The notes beneath the pieces are model-generated. The model worked only from the letters and a program-made list of their open reading frames with translations, did no database searches and was not told the DNA's origin. A program made the position numbers and the translations under genes. Below, piece after piece: positions 1-5,487 of a stretch of DNA of 8,107 nt; the first letter of the stretch is position 1; the number at the start of each line of letters is the position of its first letter. This stretch comes from Candidatus Woesearchaeota archaeon (GTDB taxonomy: Archaea; Nanobdellota; Nanobdellia; Woesearchaeales; JACPBV01): assembly GCA_016180165.1 (NCBI GenBank), contig JACPBU010000097.1:1-8107 (forward strand), given 5' to 3'.

Positions 1-39
1 TGTGTTTCACTGGTGGTTTACACTCGGGATTAGATCCAA

Positions 40-181
40 GTGGAAAATGAGAACAAAAAATCCGACCCGAGCGACCGAAGGGAGCGAGCATACCGCCGGC
101 CTATTGACCTTTGCCGAGCGGAGCGAGCGCAAATAAGAAAATCCTAAGATTTTCTGTTGGCGGTGGTCGGATTTTTTTGAT
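40..181. repeat. Left copy of 142-bp inverted repeat element
   Basis: This segment is the reverse complement of 7576-7717 with 3 mismatches in 142 positions, no gaps, counted by eye. Its ends are complementary to each other: AAAAAATCCGACC (55-67) pairs with GGTCGGATTTTTT (165-177). Further in, ACCGCC (92-97) can pair with GGCGGT (159-164), and AGAAAATC (136-143) with GATTTTCT (148-155) across a CTAA loop. Between them lie iterated GAGCG motifs (68-90 and 115-129). The copy ends about 75 bases before the ATPase GTG codon. It could be a small non-autonomous mobile element, a structured terminator-like element, or a recombination site. No open frame of its own is convincing. Confidence 0.93.
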
Positions 182-215
182 AAAATCAGCAGGTTTTTGT
201 CAAAAACGCAAAAGT

Positions 216-257
216 GGCCGAAAAGCTTAAATAGAAGTTATTTTCTACAGTAAACAA
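216..257 (+). promoter_or_regulatory. Archaeal promoter of the ATPase gene
   Basis: A purine-rich BRE-like CCGAAAAG (218-225) is followed directly by a TATA box, CTTAAATA (226-233). The usual archaeal distance puts transcription start near 254-258. That leaves either a nearly leaderless GTG at 258 or a leader of about 40 nt before ATG 297. Just upstream, 198-215 carries an 18-nt motif that is repeated in front of the small membrane protein gene (3922-3940), 10-11 bases before the TATA box in both cases. Confidence 0.6.
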
Positions 258-296
258 GTGTTTATAAATCATTATTTATTTGAGGAAACAAATAAG

Positions 297-1757
297 ATGG
301 AAAACCCAAACAGGCAGGAGGAACTGCAAAAGTACCTTTACGCAAAGATAGCTCAGGCTCCTGAGCTCGCAAAAGGAAAAATAAGTTTAAATGAAAAGCC
401 GCTTCCGTTAAGGCAGGCTTCAATAAGGCTGCAGAATTATGCCAGCTCCTTTCTTAAAGGGGCGCGCAATAACAGGGTTATAATCCTTCCCGGATTAAGG
501 GGCACTGGAAAAACCACCATGCTTCTTCAGTTATACAGCTTCCTGACAGCTGTTGGCAATGTCCCTCATGAGAGAGTTTTATATTTTTCAGCTGATGAAT
601 TAAGAGAATACCTTGATGCATCAATATCTGAAACCTTGAAAATATATTTTGAGGATATTCTAAAAACCACCCCCGTTTTTTTAAGGGAGAGCACAATTAT
701 TTTAATTGATGAGGCTCATTTTGATGCCAACTGGGGCGCAATCGCAAAAATTCTCTATGATCAATCAAAGAATATCTTCCTTGCCATCACAGGTTCATCA
801 GCCCTGAGTATTGAAATTAGCCCGGACTTATCAAGAAGGTCGATTAAAGAAAAAGTTTTTCCCCTTAGCTTTTCTGAATATCTCCTCCTTAAGCATGGTT
901 TGGAAATTGATGAAGAGATAAGCACCGTCCTGAAGTCATTGGTTTTTTCTTTGGGCCCGCATAATCTGGAAGAAGCCTCTAAAAAGGAGGTTGAAATGCT
1001 CAACTATTCTTCAAAAATAGGCAGGGAGCTCAAACAGGAATTTCTGTCTTATCTATCGCTAAATGACCTGCCATTTAGCCTTGGAATTGAGGAGAAGATA
1101 GTATATGGCCAGATAATCAGCATGATAGACAGGATTATAGACAAGGACATATTCTCCATTCAATCTTTTAAGTCTGAATCGAGAGAAACGATAAAAAGAA
1201 TAATCTATTTTTTAGCCACTCAAAATCCGGGAGGGACATCTGATGCCAAATTAGCTGCTTACCTGGGAGTATCCTCAAAACAGGTAAGGAATATCTTAGA
1301 TGTGCTGGAGAAAGCACATTTAGTCTTCAGCGTTAAGCCATATGGCGGAGCTGGAAAGATAGTCAGAAAATCGTGGAAGTATTATTTCCTTTCAACATCA
1401 ATAAATGCCTCAGTCAGGTATGCATTAGGGACTTTCGATAAAAACAGCAGGGAGATGCTGGGGGTTTTTATGGAAAGCATGGTAGCTTCATATTTAATAA
1501 GAATGAGAGAGACAGCTAATCTGCCAACGGGAATATTTTATGACGCAGATGACCATGGAGTAGACTTTATAATTCATGATGGAAAGGAAAACATTATCCC
1601 TATAGAGGTTAGTTATGGAAGAAAAGATAAGGGGCAAATTGAGAGGGCAATTAAAAAATATAATTCAAAATATGGAATAATCATAGGTGACTGCCCCAAT
1701 ATCAGGAAAGAAGGGAACATTATTTATATTCCATTTACAACATTTTCAATGATTTGA
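297..1757 (+). CDS. AAA ATPase with winged helix and DUF4143 nuclease-like C-terminus
   Basis: This is a P-loop ATPase of the AAA_14/DUF4143 type (COG1373-like), a family abundant in archaea whose cellular role is unsettled. Residue numbers count from GTG 258. Walker A is GLRGTGKTT (79-87), Walker B is IILIDEAH (147-154) and a sensor-like TGSSA lies at 178-182. A winged-helix segment spans about 305-370 (SDAKLAAYLGVSSKQVRNIL). The C-terminal domain (about 400-485) has the PD-(D/E)XK-like pattern VDFII (D436) and IPIEVSYG (E450), but the usual lysine two residues after the Glu is Ser452. Start choice: ATG 297 gives 486 residues with a GAGG at 282-285; GTG 258 gives 499 residues and would be almost leaderless. 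The gene stands alone with its own promoter. Codons are strongly A/T-ended (ATA, TTA, AAA), unlike the surface-protein genes downstream, suggesting a separate origin. Likely cytosolic. Confidence 0.88.
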   Translation: MENPNRQEELQKYLYAKIAQAPELAKGKISLNEKPLPLRQASIRLQNYASSFLKGARNNRVIILPGLRGTGKTTMLLQLYSFLTAVGNVPHERVLYFSADELREYLDASISETLKIYFEDILKTTPVFLRESTIILIDEAHFDANWGAIAKILYDQSKNIFLAITGSSALSIEISPDLSRRSIKEKVFPLSFSEYLLLKHGLEIDEEISTVLKSLVFSLGPHNLEEASKKEVEMLNYSSKIGRELKQEFLSYLSLNDLPFSLGIEEKIVYGQIISMIDRIIDKDIFSIQSFKSESRETIKRIIYFLATQNPGGTSDAKLAAYLGVSSKQVRNILDVLEKAHLVFSVKPYGGAGKIVRKSWKYYFLSTSINASVRYALGTFDKNSREMLGVFMESMVASYLIRMRETANLPTGIFYDADDHGVDFIIHDGKENIIPIEVSYGRKDKGQIERAIKKYNSKYGIIIGDCPNIRKEGNIIYIPFTTFSMI

Positions 1758-1852
1758 AACAACAAACACAATGGGATTTAACACCATAGGGATTTGGCTA
1801 ATCTTCATCAGCCTCAGGAACTCCAGCCCCTACCCCAGATTTCACTGAAGGG

Positions 1853-1935
1853 GAGATTTAATAGCAAATCTCATTAGTTATGGAACATAAAAAATGCTTT
1901 GCATTTTTTAGTGCTCAAAAACCTTTGGTTTTTGA
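1853..1935. terminator. Three tandem hairpins after the ATPase gene
   Basis: Three perfect stem-loops follow each other. GAGATTT/AAATCTC is at 1853-1859/1866-1872 with a 6-base loop. TAAAAAATGC/GCATTTTTTA is at 1888-1897/1901-1910 with loop TTT. TCAAAAACC/GGTTTTTGA is at 1915-1923/1927-1935 with loop TTT. The last two end in T-runs and would work as terminators on either strand, which suits their place between two independently promoted units. Between the ATPase stop and this array, 1758-1852 holds only a 25-codon frame (1771-1848), not convincing as a gene. Confidence 0.5.
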
Positions 1936-1957
1936 CACATTTGTAAGATTTGATAGA

Positions 1958-2050
1958 ATAGTAAATTGCATATTAAAAGTTCCAATATTTGTGCAATTTA
2001 CTATAACAGGAAGATTTATATATAACAATATTGTTATGATATTATAACAA
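1958..2050 (+). promoter_or_regulatory. Promoter and operator-like repeats of the MNT/HEPN operon
   Basis: The TATA box is TTTATATA (2015-2022), predicting transcription start near 2043-2047 and a leader of under 10 nt before ATG 2053. A perfect 13-bp inverted repeat (ATAGTAAATTGCA 1958-1970, TGCAATTTACTAT 1992-2004, 21-bp spacer) lies upstream. A perfect 16-bp palindrome, ATAACAATATTGTTAT (2022-2037), abuts the TATA box. The unit TATAACA recurs at 2002, 2021 and 2043. Palindromes overlapping the TATA-to-start interval are placed to block transcription. Since the first gene encodes a winged helix, autoregulation is a reasonable inference. Confidence 0.6.
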
Positions 2051-2052
2051 AC

Positions 2053-2655
2053 ATGATAAAGAACAGCGAAATGGGCATCTTGGTAACATTACTGGAAGAT
2101 TTAAGCAGAGAGCTTACCATTGCTGACTTAGCCAAGAGCCTTGGCCAAAAATACCCTCAGGCATTCAGGACGGTGAAGGGGTTAGCTAAAAAAGGGCTCA
2201 TCACGCTTAAAGCCATTGGAAAAAGTAGAGTCGTTCAGCTTGACTTTATGAGGAGCCATCCTGAATATTCCCAGGCAGAGCTTGAGCGGTTATCTGGCAG
2301 GCTGTCAGATAAGACCCTAGTTGGTGTTTATGAAAACCTTACTAAAATGCACACGCAGCCTCCAATGGTGCTTTTTGGCAGCTATGCGGCAGGAAAAGCA
2401 ACGAAAGCCTCAGATATTGACATACTGGCGATTATACCCAAAGAAAGCAATCCTGAAAGCATTGAAAAAAGTATCAGGCAATCAGCTCCGGCATATCCCC
2501 TTGACGTGAATGCCATTGCCGAAGATAGCCTCTTTGAGATGTGGGCTCATCCGCAAAAGCTATCCGTAGGCAATGAGATCCTCAAAAATCATATTTGTCT
2601 CTTCGGAGCTGATATCTTTATTACTTTGCTGAGGAAACGGTATGCTGGAAGATAG
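2053..2655 (+). CDS. wHTH-MNT nucleotidyltransferase, predicted antitoxin
   Basis: A minimal nucleotidyltransferase (MNT) domain is fused behind a winged helix. Residues 8-65 form the DNA-binding part (LTIADLAKSLGQKYPQAFRTVKGL then a wing to VVQLDF). The NTase motif is FGSYAAGKATKASDIDIL (108-125): G109-S110 and the metal-binding pair D121/D123. D151 in YPLDVNAI is the probable third carboxylate, so the active site looks complete. At 200 residues it is longer than stand-alone MntA proteins because of the added HTH. In type VII HEPN/MNT systems the MNT enzyme adds AMP to the HEPN toxin to silence it; this one probably modifies the HEPN protein encoded next, with which it overlaps by 14 bases. 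The HTH could bind the palindromes at its own promoter. ATG 2053 is nearly leaderless; Met7 is an alternative start. Confidence 0.87.
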   Translation: MIKNSEMGILVTLLEDLSRELTIADLAKSLGQKYPQAFRTVKGLAKKGLITLKAIGKSRVVQLDFMRSHPEYSQAELERLSGRLSDKTLVGVYENLTKMHTQPPMVLFGSYAAGKATKASDIDILAIIPKESNPESIEKSIRQSAPAYPLDVNAIAEDSLFEMWAHPQKLSVGNEILKNHICLFGADIFITLLRKRYAGR

Positions 2656-3214
2656 GCAAAAAAGAGAGAGCAGCCATGTTATCAAAATGCTCATGTCTGA
2701 AGGGCTCGTCATTAAGCCTAAGAGTGGAACAGGAGAATTTTTTATGGAAAAGAGCAGGCAGTCACTGGCTACAGCTTCAAGGCTGCTTGAGCTCGAAAAA
2801 GAAGAGTCTCTGCCTTCCCTAATGTGGGTGATCAATGCTTCCTATTATTCCATGTTTTTTGCAGCAACTGCTCTTCTGGCAGGATATGGCAAAAAGATTG
2901 ATCGCGAGCAAGGCATTCACCGCCTAACCTACCATGCCTTAGTTCACTTCTTTATCGTTGAGGACAACAAGCTTGCAAAACATTTTATTGATCAATATAG
3001 GGAGGCGATTGAACAGGCAGAAGAGCTCCTTCGGCTGGGTAATCAGGGGGCAGAAAGATTAATTGCTGATTTTAGCAGTGAAATGAGAAAAAGGAAGATA
3101 TTTACCTATGAATTGGGGGAAATCGCTGAAAGGAAGAAAGCGGAGGCATCGCTGGAAAGGGCAAAAAATTTTGTGCGTGAAGTTGAGAGTATGCTAAGGG
3201 AACAGGCGGGATAG
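2642..3214 (+). CDS. HEPN-domain protein, predicted toxin partner
   Basis: This all-helical 190-residue protein has the layout of UPF0332/HEPN (COG1895-like) proteins. A short N-terminal extension (1-30) is followed by a core with SLPSLMWVINASYYSMFFAA (57-76), a leucine-rich helix and a conserved His (IHRLTYHALVHFF, 92-104), then a C-terminal helix with SLERAKNFVREV (170-181). HEPN toxins are RNases whose active site is usually RX4-6H, often followed by a Tyr that the MNT partner AMPylates, or R-x3-DY in UPF0332 members. Here the matching stretch is RKRKIFTY (149-156): Arg and Tyr156 are kept, but Phe or Thr stands where His or Asp is expected. The start ATG 2642 lies inside the MNT gene (14-base overlap), pointing to translational coupling. 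Catalytic activity is uncertain; the pairing is well supported. Confidence 0.83.
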   Translation: MLEDRQKRESSHVIKMLMSEGLVIKPKSGTGEFFMEKSRQSLATASRLLELEKEESLPSLMWVINASYYSMFFAATALLAGYGKKIDREQGIHRLTYHALVHFFIVEDNKLAKHFIDQYREAIEQAEELLRLGNQGAERLIADFSSEMRKRKIFTYELGEIAERKKAEASLERAKNFVREVESMLREQAG

Positions 3215-3242
3215 TAAGAGAAAACATAAAACACTTACGGGG

Positions 3243-3466
3243 ATGCCTCCATCAAAAAATTCTATTCTGACAACACCGACCATTTTATAGAAGACAGCAG
3301 CCTGATAGAGGAGCTTAAAAAGCGAAATATCTCTTCCAATGAAATCCTGGACGAATTCTCCCATCAGCAGATTAAAGATGAAGATGTCTTGCTTGTCCTT
3401 GCCTGTTCCCTCCTTGATATCGGAAAGCTGATAACTTTTAATATAGCAAGGGACACAAATAATTGA
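3243..3466 (+). pseudogene. Small gene split by a frameshift in an A6 run, or remnant
   Basis: A 69-codon open frame (3257-3463, stop TGA 3464-3466) has plausible protein composition, containing FYSDNTDHFIEDSSLIEELK and VLLVLACSLLDIGKL. It has no ATG, GTG or TTG near its beginning and is closed upstream by TAA at 3227. An ATG at 3243, 29 bases after the HEPN stop, opens the frame MPPSKN and would join it if one base were added in the A6 run at 3254-3259. The heptamer A AAA AAT there also matches a -1 slippery site, although no stimulatory structure is evident. A recent frameshift, an assembly error or simple decay fit equally well. The product would be about 75 residues of unknown family and would form a third gene of the MNT/HEPN operon. 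Confidence 0.4.
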
Positions 3467-3496
3467 GCAAATAAATATGTTCCTTGCTTATTAAGA

Positions 3497-3529
3497 GCGA
3501 ACAACTAATTCTCAATTATTTTTGTTCGC
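3497..3529. terminator. Hairpin downstream of the MNT/HEPN unit
   Basis: GCGAACAA (3497-3504) pairs perfectly with TTGTTCGC (3522-3529), and inside it TAATT (3506-3510) pairs with AATTA (3514-3518) around CTC. The 3' arm is preceded by a T-run. It lies 30 bases after the last open frame of the operon-like block, so it may end that transcript. The surrounding segment 3467-3611 shows no convincing gene; a 50-codon frame without a start codon (about 3508-3680) was not accepted. Confidence 0.4.
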
Positions 3530-3611
3530 GAGTATAGAAAACATTTAATCAATAAAAAGGCAGATATCCAAAATCTGTTAAAAAGGTATAGCCTCAGCGA
3601 AATTGAAATAA

Positions 3612-3887
3612 AACCCCCTAGCGAGGCTAATCATAGGTTTCAGCTTCATAGCCTCAAGCAAAGGGATTGCCATATTTAAATGTTTTGCTGAAGCCCAGCC
3701 CATCCAACGCCCCGACGGAAAAACGGAATACACCTGCAAATTCACCTACAACGCCGCAAACCCTAAAAACGCCGGAGTCAAAACCCTTTCCTTCAATGTC
3801 CTGCTTTCAGTAGCCTCAGCAAGGTACCTTTACAGCACCTATCTCCCAGTTAAGGAAGGCGAAAGGTTCAGCAGGGGATTCATATAG
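3612..3887 (+). pseudogene. 5'-truncated fragment of a probable secreted or surface protein
   Basis: An open frame of 91 codons runs from just after TAA 3609-3611 to TAG 3885-3887 and contains no ATG, GTG or TTG, so it cannot start by itself. Its C-terminal two thirds read like real protein: CFAEAQPIQRPDGK, then YTCKFTYNAAN, TLSFNVLLSVASARYLYSTY and LPVKEGERFSRGF. Two Cys about 20 residues apart and alternating beta-type residues suggest an extracellular domain. Its codons (GCC, CTG, AAC, ACC) match those of the surface-protein genes further right and not the AT-rich ATPase. The likely reading is the 3' remnant of a resident surface-protein gene whose front was lost when accessory DNA came in. 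The exact 5' breakpoint cannot be fixed, and the first 20 or so codons may be non-coding. I do not recognise the family. Confidence 0.45.
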
Positions 3888-3921
3888 AGAAATGCGTTGA
3901 TTATAGCTAACGACACAAATA

Positions 3922-3958
3922 TGTCAAAAACCGCAAAAGTAAAAAATCACATATATTA
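3922..3958 (+). promoter_or_regulatory. Promoter of the small membrane protein gene
   Basis: TATA-like ATATATTA (3951-3958) predicts transcription start near 3980-3982, which coincides with ATG 3980 and so indicates a leaderless mRNA. Eleven bases upstream lies TGTCAAAAACCGCAAAAGT (3922-3940), matching 198-215 before the ATPase gene apart from one extra C. The equal distance to the TATA box in both places suggests a shared regulator site. Confidence 0.5.
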
Positions 3959-3979
3959 AAACAAGAAATTTTGGTGCAA

Positions 3980-4183
3980 ATGAAAATGCCATCAATACAC
4001 ATCCCCTATTCATTAAAGATAGGAATCTCAATCATAATTTATTTATTGGTATTTGTGCTTAGGGGTATGTTTGGGGCATGGAATAACACCGATAAGGAAA
4101 TTTGGGCGTGGTTCTCATTAATTATTTGGTATTTGATTATCCTAATTTGGGGATGGTTTGCCTTTCATAGTGGAAAAATTTGA
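3980..4183 (+). CDS. Small two-helix membrane protein, unknown function
   Basis: The product has 67 residues from ATG 3980 and consists mainly of two hydrophobic segments. The first is roughly residues 12-32 (LKIGISIIIYLLVFVLRGMF) and the second roughly 43-63, rich in Trp and Ile (WAWFSLIIWYLIILIWGWF). A polar loop, NNTDKEIW, lies between them, and the tail is the short HSGKI. TTG 3971, GTG 3974 and ATG 3986 are alternative starts; 3980 is chosen because the TATA box at 3951-3958 puts transcription start right there. It stands alone, with remnants upstream and a separate TATA box downstream. Codons are AT-rich (ATA, ATT, TTA) like those of the ATPase gene, and both promoters carry the same upstream motif. 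I do not recognise a family. Small two-helix proteins can be toxins, immunity factors or regulators of other membrane proteins, but nothing here selects among these. Confidence 0.6.
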   Translation: MKMPSIHIPYSLKIGISIIIYLLVFVLRGMFGAWNNTDKEIWAWFSLIIWYLIILIWGWFAFHSGKI

Positions 4184-4225
4184 TAAATTGATAGAATTAA
4201 CAAGTAACTTATGATTATATCTGTC

Positions 4226-4235
4226 CTTAAATATA
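4226..4235 (+). promoter_or_regulatory. Probable TATA box before the six-helix membrane protein
   Basis: CTTAAATATA (4226-4235) resembles the box before the ATPase gene. It predicts transcription start near 4256, giving a leader of about 67 nt to TTG 4323, or about 158 nt to ATG 4414. The rest of 4184-4322 shows no gene. Confidence 0.45.
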
Positions 4236-4322
4236 AATGGCTCTTATCCCATTTTAGGGAAGATTTTGCCTGATTTATTGGTGCCTTTTCTTGGTTTTTT
4301 ATGGCGAGAATCATGAACACTC

Positions 4323-5198
4323 TTGGGGGATAGAACCGAAACTAATGTCGTCGGTAAAACGGCGATTAAACTCTATATATTCTATCCCAGGACGGGAGAA
4401 GAAGAAAAGTTTTATGCTTTATATAAAAAAAAAAAAAAAGAAAGCCCCATTGCAAAAATTAAAGATGCCTTCCTCTTGCACCTCTCAAAAGCAGTTAGCC
4501 TCTTCAAAGCATCCCTTGCCCCCAAGCTTGCTGCCATTTTCCTCCTGAACCTCTTTTTCACAGCAGCAGCCATCGCCTCCATCAATGGCGCTAAAGCTCT
4601 CATCCTCAATAAGATGGGCTCATTGAATCAGATAAGCCTGGAAAATCTCGGCGCTAAATCCGAGCAGGAGCTGGATTTTATCGCCACCACAGCGAGAAAC
4701 TTTCTGGGGGTGCTTTTTGGCAGCATCCTTGCAGCCATTGCGATGCTCACAGCAGCTTGGTCGCTCTGCCAGCATTTCATCTACAGGATAATTGCCGGAA
4801 CAAAAGCCACTGTCGGTAAGTCAATCCTCCTGGACCTGCTCTGGATTCCCTTATGGCTCCTCATGTTTTCTCTTATCCTCATCGGAGGCATCCCTCAGGC
4901 TGTCCAGCGCACGCTTCTGATAGCTTTTCTTCTCTTCCTCCACTTTTCCTTTATCCTCTATGCCCGCTTCGCCCGGACAGGAAGCTTTAGCTCAATAAAA
5001 AAAGCATTCGGGGCAGGCCTGAGGCTCCACCATTTTGTCATCCCCTATGCGCTCGCATCCATTCCCCCCGCAGTCTTGCTCCTGCTCCTCTCCACCTTTA
5101 AAGATGCTTCAACCCCGTTCCGGGCAGCAAACATTATTATACTGGTTGGGGGAGTAAGCATTGCACAGGCAGTCCAGGCAAAGATTGGCGGGGATTAA
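4323..5198 (+). CDS. Six-helix integral membrane protein, unknown function
   Basis: A 291-residue protein with about six membrane segments: 66-87, 127-149, 168-190, 196-217, 236-258 and 266-286. A basic N-terminal part (1-64) holds KKKKKE and an amphipathic stretch SPIAKIKDAFLLHLSKAVSL. A short loop, YARFARTGSFSSIKKAFGAG (213-232), follows helix 4. The only in-frame start is TTG 4323, since a TGA at 4314-4316 closes the frame. ATG 4414 (MLYIKKKK) lies one frame off, and the A15 run at 4425-4439 separates the two frames. If the true run length differed by one or two bases, the gene would start at ATG 4414 and be about 30 residues shorter. C-ended codons (ATC, CTC, GCC) match the surface-protein gene that follows. 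No transporter or enzyme signature is visible. The position suggests a membrane partner of the surface protein, which is inference. Confidence 0.75.
   Translation: MGDRTETNVVGKTAIKLYIFYPRTGEEEKFYALYKKKKKESPIAKIKDAFLLHLSKAVSLFKASLAPKLAAIFLLNLFFTAAAIASINGAKALILNKMGSLNQISLENLGAKSEQELDFIATTARNFLGVLFGSILAAIAMLTAAWSLCQHFIYRIIAGTKATVGKSILLDLLWIPLWLLMFSLILIGGIPQAVQRTLLIAFLLFLHFSFILYARFARTGSFSSIKKAFGAGLRLHHFVIPYALASIPPAVLLLLLSTFKDASTPFRAANIIILVGGVSIAQAVQAKIGGD
4425..4439. repeat. A15 homopolymer inside the membrane protein gene
   Basis: Fifteen consecutive A residues encode five Lys near the N-terminus of the membrane protein. Such runs are prone to slippage in replication, transcription and sequencing. 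Here the run lies exactly between an out-of-frame ATG (4414) and the long frame, so its length decides which start is used. Confidence 0.95.
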
Positions 5199-5334
5199 GG
5201 CCCTATCCCATTAGGGGCTCCTGTTTAAGGGGGCACGATGATGCAAGGTCAGGTCCCTCAGCCTACCGAGATAGGCTCTAAGCATATCAGGTGAAAAGTG
5301 GAAGCTGAGGTCAAAAAATAAATGCTTGAAATGG
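5199..5334 (+). other. Structured spacer between membrane and surface protein genes
   Basis: Several pairings are possible. CCCTA (5202-5206) pairs with TAGGG (5213-5217) just after the stop codon. AGCCTA (5260-5265) pairs with TAGGCT (5272-5277). A competing longer stem forms from CCTCAGC (5256-5262) and GCTGAGG (5304-5310). A GATGATG near 5237 and CTGA at 5305 vaguely recall C and D boxes but are about 66 bases apart. This may be a terminator, a leader structure or a small RNA; the sequence alone does not decide. No clear TATA box for the surface-protein gene is seen here. Confidence 0.3.
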
Positions 5335-5487
5335 ATGGATACTGGGGACTGTGCCGGATTTGATGGATATTATTGTTTTATTGCTCAGGATATTGAAAGT
5401 GATTCAAATGATCTTATAGAAAGGGGCCATGTCAAGTCCCATCAAAAAGAGGATTTATGGCGGAGAGTAAAAAAAGGGGCCAGATAA
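5335..5487 (+). CDS. Doubtful 50-residue ORF upstream of the surface protein
   Basis: ATG 5335 opens a 50-codon frame ending TAA 5485-5487, overlapping the first 31 bases of the surface-protein gene in another frame. The peptide begins MDTGDCAGFDGYYCFIAQDI and continues with acidic then basic residues. The same frame is open further upstream to about 5275 without a better start. The two Cys and Gly/Tyr-rich segment look somewhat protein-like, so it may be a leader peptide or a gene remnant. There is no recognisable domain and no strong ribosome binding site, and the overlap argues against it. Confidence 0.2.
   Translation: MDTGDCAGFDGYYCFIAQDIESDSNDLIERGHVKSHQKEDLWRRVKKGAR

Noticed and set aside
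1..33. Frame CVSLVVYTRD ending at TAG 31-33 as the 3' end of an upstream gene.
   Set aside because: Only ten codons are visible and another frame is also open here to 137, so neither can be supported.
40..181. CRISPR array or tRNA gene among the repeats.
   Set aside because: There are only two copies, in opposite orientation and 7.4 kb apart, with no spacers; no cloverleaf with tRNA-conserved bases was found in the window.
1771..1848. 25-codon frame MGFNTIGIWLIFISLRNSSP after the ATPase.
   Set aside because: Very short, with no clear promoter or ribosome binding site and no recognisable family. It may be a remnant, but the evidence is too thin.
3508..3680. Open frame with FVREYRKHLINKKADIQNLL as a possible gene fragment.
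   Set aside because: No start codon, overlaps a hairpin and another better-supported fragment, and the last third is low-quality sequence with no protein character.
5236..5310. C/D box small RNA suggested by GATGATG and CTGA.
   Set aside because: The C box match is imperfect, the distance to the D box is long, and no D'/C' pair is evident.
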